45,070 nt of DNA, taken from positions 22,192-67,261 of the forward strand of contig DUJH01000016.1 of NCBI GenBank assembly GCA_013329905.1, written 5' to 3'. The DNA is from Candidatus Thalassarchaeaceae archaeon. Its GTDB lineage: Archaea; Thermoplasmatota; Poseidoniia; Poseidoniales; Thalassarchaeaceae. The position numbers were made by a program, and so were the translations under genes. Below the pieces are notes generated by a model that saw nothing but the letters and a program-made list of their open reading frames with translations, was not told where the DNA came from and did no database searches. Below, piece after piece: positions 42,086-45,070 of this stretch; position 1 is the stretch's first letter, and each line of letters begins with the position of its first letter.

Positions 42086-44140
42086 TCACGAACCTCCTGA
42101 AATTCCCAAACCTGGTATTCGCGACCAGTCCTCAAGGCGCCTCAACAGCATCGCTAGAGTCCAAGTCACGACAAAGTAGGATATCATCACCAAGCCCCAT
42201 GCTGAGAAGATCTGGAAGGTGGTCGCTACCATCAGCTTACCTTGTCGGGAGAGTTCAGAATATCCGATGACCATCGCTAGAGACGAATTCAACACTAGAT
42301 TGACCATTTCATTCCCAATAGGTGGAATACAGATTCTAATCGCCTGTGGCATAATTATCAACTTCATTGTTCCAATATATGTCAATCCAATACTCCGCCC
42401 TGCTTCCATCTGACCACTTGGAATAGCCGCAATTGCCCCTCGGATTGTCTCACACTGGTATGCGCCAGAGTTGAGTCCGAGCGTGAAAATTGCACTCAGG
42501 AAAGTCCGATCTCCATAGAAGAAGTAGTCGAGGCCGTCCAAACCAGCATCTCCGAATGCCCCCTCGAAGATTTGCTGCAATCTCATCCCCAAACTTAAGC
42601 CGAAGTGGATGAAGAAGAATTGGACAATCAAAGGAGTATTCCTAAAGAAATCGGTGTAGACCGTCGCGAGGGTGTTTAGTGGGCGTACCTTGAATAGAGG
42701 CCCAGAGAGTTTCAAATCCGCAAGACTGAATTGAATTCCCAAGGCCAACAAACCGATTCCGAGTGCAAACATTGCGAAACCTTCTGGGTCACCGACCGGT
42801 GTGAAGATGTACTCCAATCCCTCAAGGCCGAGGGCTCCGAATCTACTACCTCCCGTGTAAATGAGCACCACCGAAGTAACAGAGAGGACCCCTCCTATGC
42901 CTTTGACAATGGATAACTGAACGCCTTCGAAGAGATTCTTGAAAGAGGTTGGAGCGGTCTTCATCATCGCTAGAATAACTCCTATTAAGAAGCCGAACAG
43001 AATTCCGAAGAGGACTACCTTCACAGTGGCGATGAACCCACCTAGTAGCATCTCATCGGCGTATTCAACGAATTCACCGAAGTCATTGTAATCTGGAATC
43101 TCGAATCCAACGCGGTCGTTCTCACCCGCGGATTCGGTGTAGAGGATGACGCCTCCATCTCCAACGACGATTCCGGCCAAGTAATCGAACATGGCGTGAT
43201 CATTGAATGAAGTACTCACGCCTTCCGGCAGAATGTTATCCTCAACATTGAGTCCTTGATCAAGACTCAAACCGAGGAATCCATCTTCTCCTGCGAAGAG
43301 AATCTTGGATGATGAGACCACGTTTAGAGAGCTAAGTGATACTCCCAGAGATGTATTGTATCCCACCGATTCGATTTCCCTTAAATTCCACTCGTAGCCA
43401 CCGACAGAGGTGGAATAGAGAATTTGTCCAGAATCGCTGATAGCGAACATTCGGTATGGATTGAAGTATTCAATGGAGACTAGGGCAGAACCCTCTGCTC
43501 CGGATGGAGTTTCACGGTAATCCCATGACAAACCTCCATCGGTTGTTGCGAGAATCATGCCCTCGTCTCCGACGGCAAATCCATTCAAATCATCACGGAA
43601 AGAAACATCATTCAGATCTTTGTCAAAGACGCTGGTGCGCTCGGTCCAGGTCCCAGTTGAATACTCGAGAATGACGCCTGAATCTCCAACTAGCACCAGC
43701 GATTCGCTCCCAGTCACAGCCAGACTTCTCATGTCCGTACGACTAGAATCAAGAGTCTGCCAATCGGCATTCAGACCCTCCATAAGATAGACCAAACCAT
43801 CCGAGGCAAGAACTGCCATCGAATCCTCGGATGAATCGGCGGCGATTAGGTCGGAATCTCCCAGAGCCGCCTGAATCTCCCATGACAATCCTCCATCCTC
43901 ACTCAATAGAGCCGTTCCGGAATCTCCGAAGACCCAAACAGATTCACCATGAGTCACTGCCGCATTCAGATCCGCATCAGTTCCTGAATCGACGACTTGC
44001 CATCCCGTCTCGATACTCTGACCGACAGCGGGAGCAATCGAGACGACAAGAAAAATGGTGACGAGAAGAGCAACCCTCGACTTTTCATCGAGAGCCGACC
44101 AGGAGAATATCCTCTCTATGCCGGGACGTGTAGTCGTCAC
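42086..44140 (-). CDS. Ycf48-like beta-propeller fused to an amino-acid ABC permease
   Basis: The 684-residue product begins with a membrane/signal segment (about 22-40). Residues about 45-345 form repeats of a Ycf48/BNR type, with Asp-boxes SEDGGLSW (80-87) and a second TDGGLSWD (200-207), and several GDSG/GDEG turns. From about 364 a HisM/GlnP-type permease follows: TVKVVLFGILFGFLIGVILA, then DFFRNTPLIVQFFF (497-510), and the EAA coupling loop GRSIGLTYIGTMKLIIMPQAIR near 585-606. About 85 residues with extra hydrophobic helices (410-490) are inserted between the first helix and the rest. The GTG start is the only one near. The propeller may replace or help a binding protein; that is inference. 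Confidence 0.85.
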   Translation of the reverse strand: MTTTRPGIERIFSWSALDEKSRVALLVTIFLVVSIAPAVGQSIETGWQVVDSGTDADLNAAVTHGESVWVFGDSGTALLSEDGGLSWEIQAALGDSDLIAADSSEDSMAVLASDGLVYLMEGLNADWQTLDSSRTDMRSLAVTGSESLVLVGDSGVILEYSTGTWTERTSVFDKDLNDVSFRDDLNGFAVGDEGMILATTDGGLSWDYRETPSGAEGSALVSIEYFNPYRMFAISDSGQILYSTSVGGYEWNLREIESVGYNTSLGVSLSSLNVVSSSKILFAGEDGFLGLSLDQGLNVEDNILPEGVSTSFNDHAMFDYLAGIVVGDGGVILYTESAGENDRVGFEIPDYNDFGEFVEYADEMLLGGFIATVKVVLFGILFGFLIGVILAMMKTAPTSFKNLFEGVQLSIVKGIGGVLSVTSVVLIYTGGSRFGALGLEGLEYIFTPVGDPEGFAMFALGIGLLALGIQFSLADLKLSGPLFKVRPLNTLATVYTDFFRNTPLIVQFFFIHFGLSLGMRLQQIFEGAFGDAGLDGLDYFFYGDRTFLSAIFTLGLNSGAYQCETIRGAIAAIPSGQMEAGRSIGLTYIGTMKLIIMPQAIRICIPPIGNEMVNLVLNSSLAMVIGYSELSRQGKLMVATTFQIFSAWGLVMISYFVVTWTLAMLLRRLEDWSRIPGLGISGGS

Positions 44141-44149
44141 AAGTCAGAC

Positions 44150-44178
44150 GGGTCGAAGTCGGGATATAGACTCGACCC
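44150..44178. promoter_or_regulatory. Seven-base inverted repeat in the permease gene leader
   Basis: GGGTCGA and TCGACCC stand 15 bases apart, 10 to 38 bases upstream of the GTG start. On the transcript they form a stem that could hide the ribosome entry region; on DNA they could be an operator half-site pair. Confidence 0.35.
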
Positions 44179-44229
44179 GCGTTGCATCGTACCTTTCACA
44201 CACGAGAGAAATTCTGCTCATGCGGGGCG

Positions 44230-44234
44230 TTAAA
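44230..44234 (-). promoter_or_regulatory. TATA-like TTTAA box for the ABC importer operon
   Basis: On the minus strand the context is CTTTAACGCCCCGC, differing by one base from the promoter at 20006-20019. The box centre is about 92 bases before the annotated GTG at 44140 but 29 bases before another in-frame GTG at 44203. That one opens a 19-codon ORF ending at a TGA at 44144-44146. Confidence 0.5.
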
Positions 44235-44318
44235 GACAGTCAAATTCCCAAATCTCACTTCTGAAAATGAATTTGAGCATCAGCAATGTTCATCGGCGGC
44301 TGGCGCGGCAGGGGCGAT

Positions 44319-45070
44319 ATGGGCGAGATGATTTACCATGGCAAAGTGAAACAGGTATGGAGTACGGATGATCCCGATGTCATCGAATTTCGCTATACTG
44401 ACCAAATATCAGTCTTCGACCAAATTATCCCAAGTTTAATTCCACGAAAGGGTGAATCCCTCAACCGCACTTCCTGTCATTGGTTCCAATTGGTTGAGGA
44501 AGCGGGAATCTGCGATACGCATGTAATCGAGATGAGCGCTCCGGACCGCGTGTTGGCACGACGCTTCGACGTGGTCCGAGAACCGGGTGCAATCGCAAAG
44601 GACAGAGAAAATGTGTTTGTTCCTCTTGAGGTCATTTGCAGGCATTATCTGGCTGGTAGTGGCTGGCGTAGGTATGCTCGTGGGGATGCGCCAGCAGAGG
44701 AGTTCGGCTTTGAGCCGGGCACAGAATTGAAGCAGGGTGTGAAGCTACCAAAGCCGTACCTTGAAGTTTCTACGAAGTTCGAGAAGTTCGACCGTTTGCT
44801 CGAACGCGAAGAGGCGTTGGAAATTTCGAATTTGACTGGGGAAGAATTCGATGCGATTCTCGACATTGCTGTCAAGGTCGATGAAATCATCGAGATCGAG
44901 GCTGGCGCACGTGGTCTGATTCACGTTGATGGGAAGAAGGAATTCGCTCTTGGCGCTGGCCGTGTACCGGTGCTTGTCGATTCATTCGGTACGCTGGATG
45001 AAGATCGTTGGTGGGATGCTGAGTCATACGCAAACGATGAGATTGTGCAATTGTCGAAGGAATTCGTTCG
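44319..45070 (+). CDS. purC: SAICAR synthetase, N-terminal part (cut by window edge)
   Basis: PurC joins CAIR and aspartate in purine synthesis. The readable 250 codons show the ATP-site start MIYHGKVKQVW, the DQISVFDQIIPSLIPRKGESLNRTS segment, and VPLEVICRHYLAGSGWRRY, a longer variant of the usual PLEVIVR region. Near the end of the window DSFGTLDEDRWW matches the usual aspartate-site SPDT(P/S)R region only in part. The start is set at 44319 because AGGGG lies five bases upstream. ATGs at 44286 and 44328 are in frame. Divergent from the ABC importer. Confidence 0.88.
   Translation, partial: MGEMIYHGKVKQVWSTDDPDVIEFRYTDQISVFDQIIPSLIPRKGESLNRTSCHWFQLVEEAGICDTHVIEMSAPDRVLARRFDVVREPGAIAKDRENVFVPLEVICRHYLAGSGWRRYARGDAPAEEFGFEPGTELKQGVKLPKPYLEVSTKFEKFDRLLEREEALEISNLTGEEFDAILDIAVKVDEIIEIEAGARGLIHVDGKKEFALGAGRVPVLVDSFGTLDEDRWWDAESYANDEIVQLSKEFV

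Overview
The window reads as part of a planktonic archaeal genome, most probably Marine Group II / Poseidoniales (Thermoplasmatota). Archaeal markers are an eRF1-type release factor (prf1), a NOG1-family GTPase, an archaeal UMP kinase and an XPD-type helicase. Bacterial-looking aerobic-heterotroph genes sit beside them: a complete branched-chain 2-oxoacid dehydrogenase complex with lipoate enzymes, a polar amino-acid ABC importer, NADP-type glutamate dehydrogenase, FolB, a membrane-anchored M28 peptidase and very large secreted proteins. The placement is inferred from protein content; no rRNA is present.

Layout. 1-4540: a minus-strand operon (hypothetical, pterin carbinolamine dehydratase, [2Fe-2S] protein, quinone oxidoreductase cut by the window edge), a divergent NOG1 GTPase, then small zinc-ribbon and membrane proteins and UMP kinase. 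4641-8159 (+): prf1, argS, peroxiredoxin. 8187-18523 (-): M28 peptidase, then ubiX, a class V PLP enzyme, lipB, and E3, E2, E1-beta, E1-alpha and lipA. In transcription order this runs lipA, E1-alpha, E1-beta, E2, E3, lipB, PLP enzyme, ubiX, so the complex is made together with its lipoylation enzymes. 18628-19900: a pteridine-reductase-like SDR, folB, and tRNA-Leu(UAA). 20036-31993 (+): two envelope proteins, one of 980 and one of 2979 residues; the latter is a TgpA-like protein whose transglutaminase core has lost its catalytic His. 32024-37555 (-): an Hsp20-like hypothetical, an XPD-like helicase, and a 970-residue fusion of two receiver-like domains to a PEP-synthase-type ATP-binding domain. 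37556-37913: no gene, but a chain of seven or eight hairpins that may be a structured RNA. 37914-45070: a ribbon-helix-helix regulator, HD phosphohydrolase, gdhA, an amino-acid ABC ATPase, an ABC permease fused to a Ycf48-like beta-propeller, and the start of purC.

Metabolic theme: peptide and amino-acid use. Secreted or anchored peptidase, amino-acid import, transamination and glutamate dehydrogenase, and oxidation of branched-chain 2-oxoacids to acyl-CoA are all represented. Regulatory DNA also shows patterns. Several promoters share a TTTAA box followed directly by a C-rich element, often 27-29 bases before a start codon, which suggests leaderless transcripts. Compact perfect hairpins with 1-4 base loops sit at several gene ends. 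No CRISPR array, IS element, integrase or phage gene was seen.
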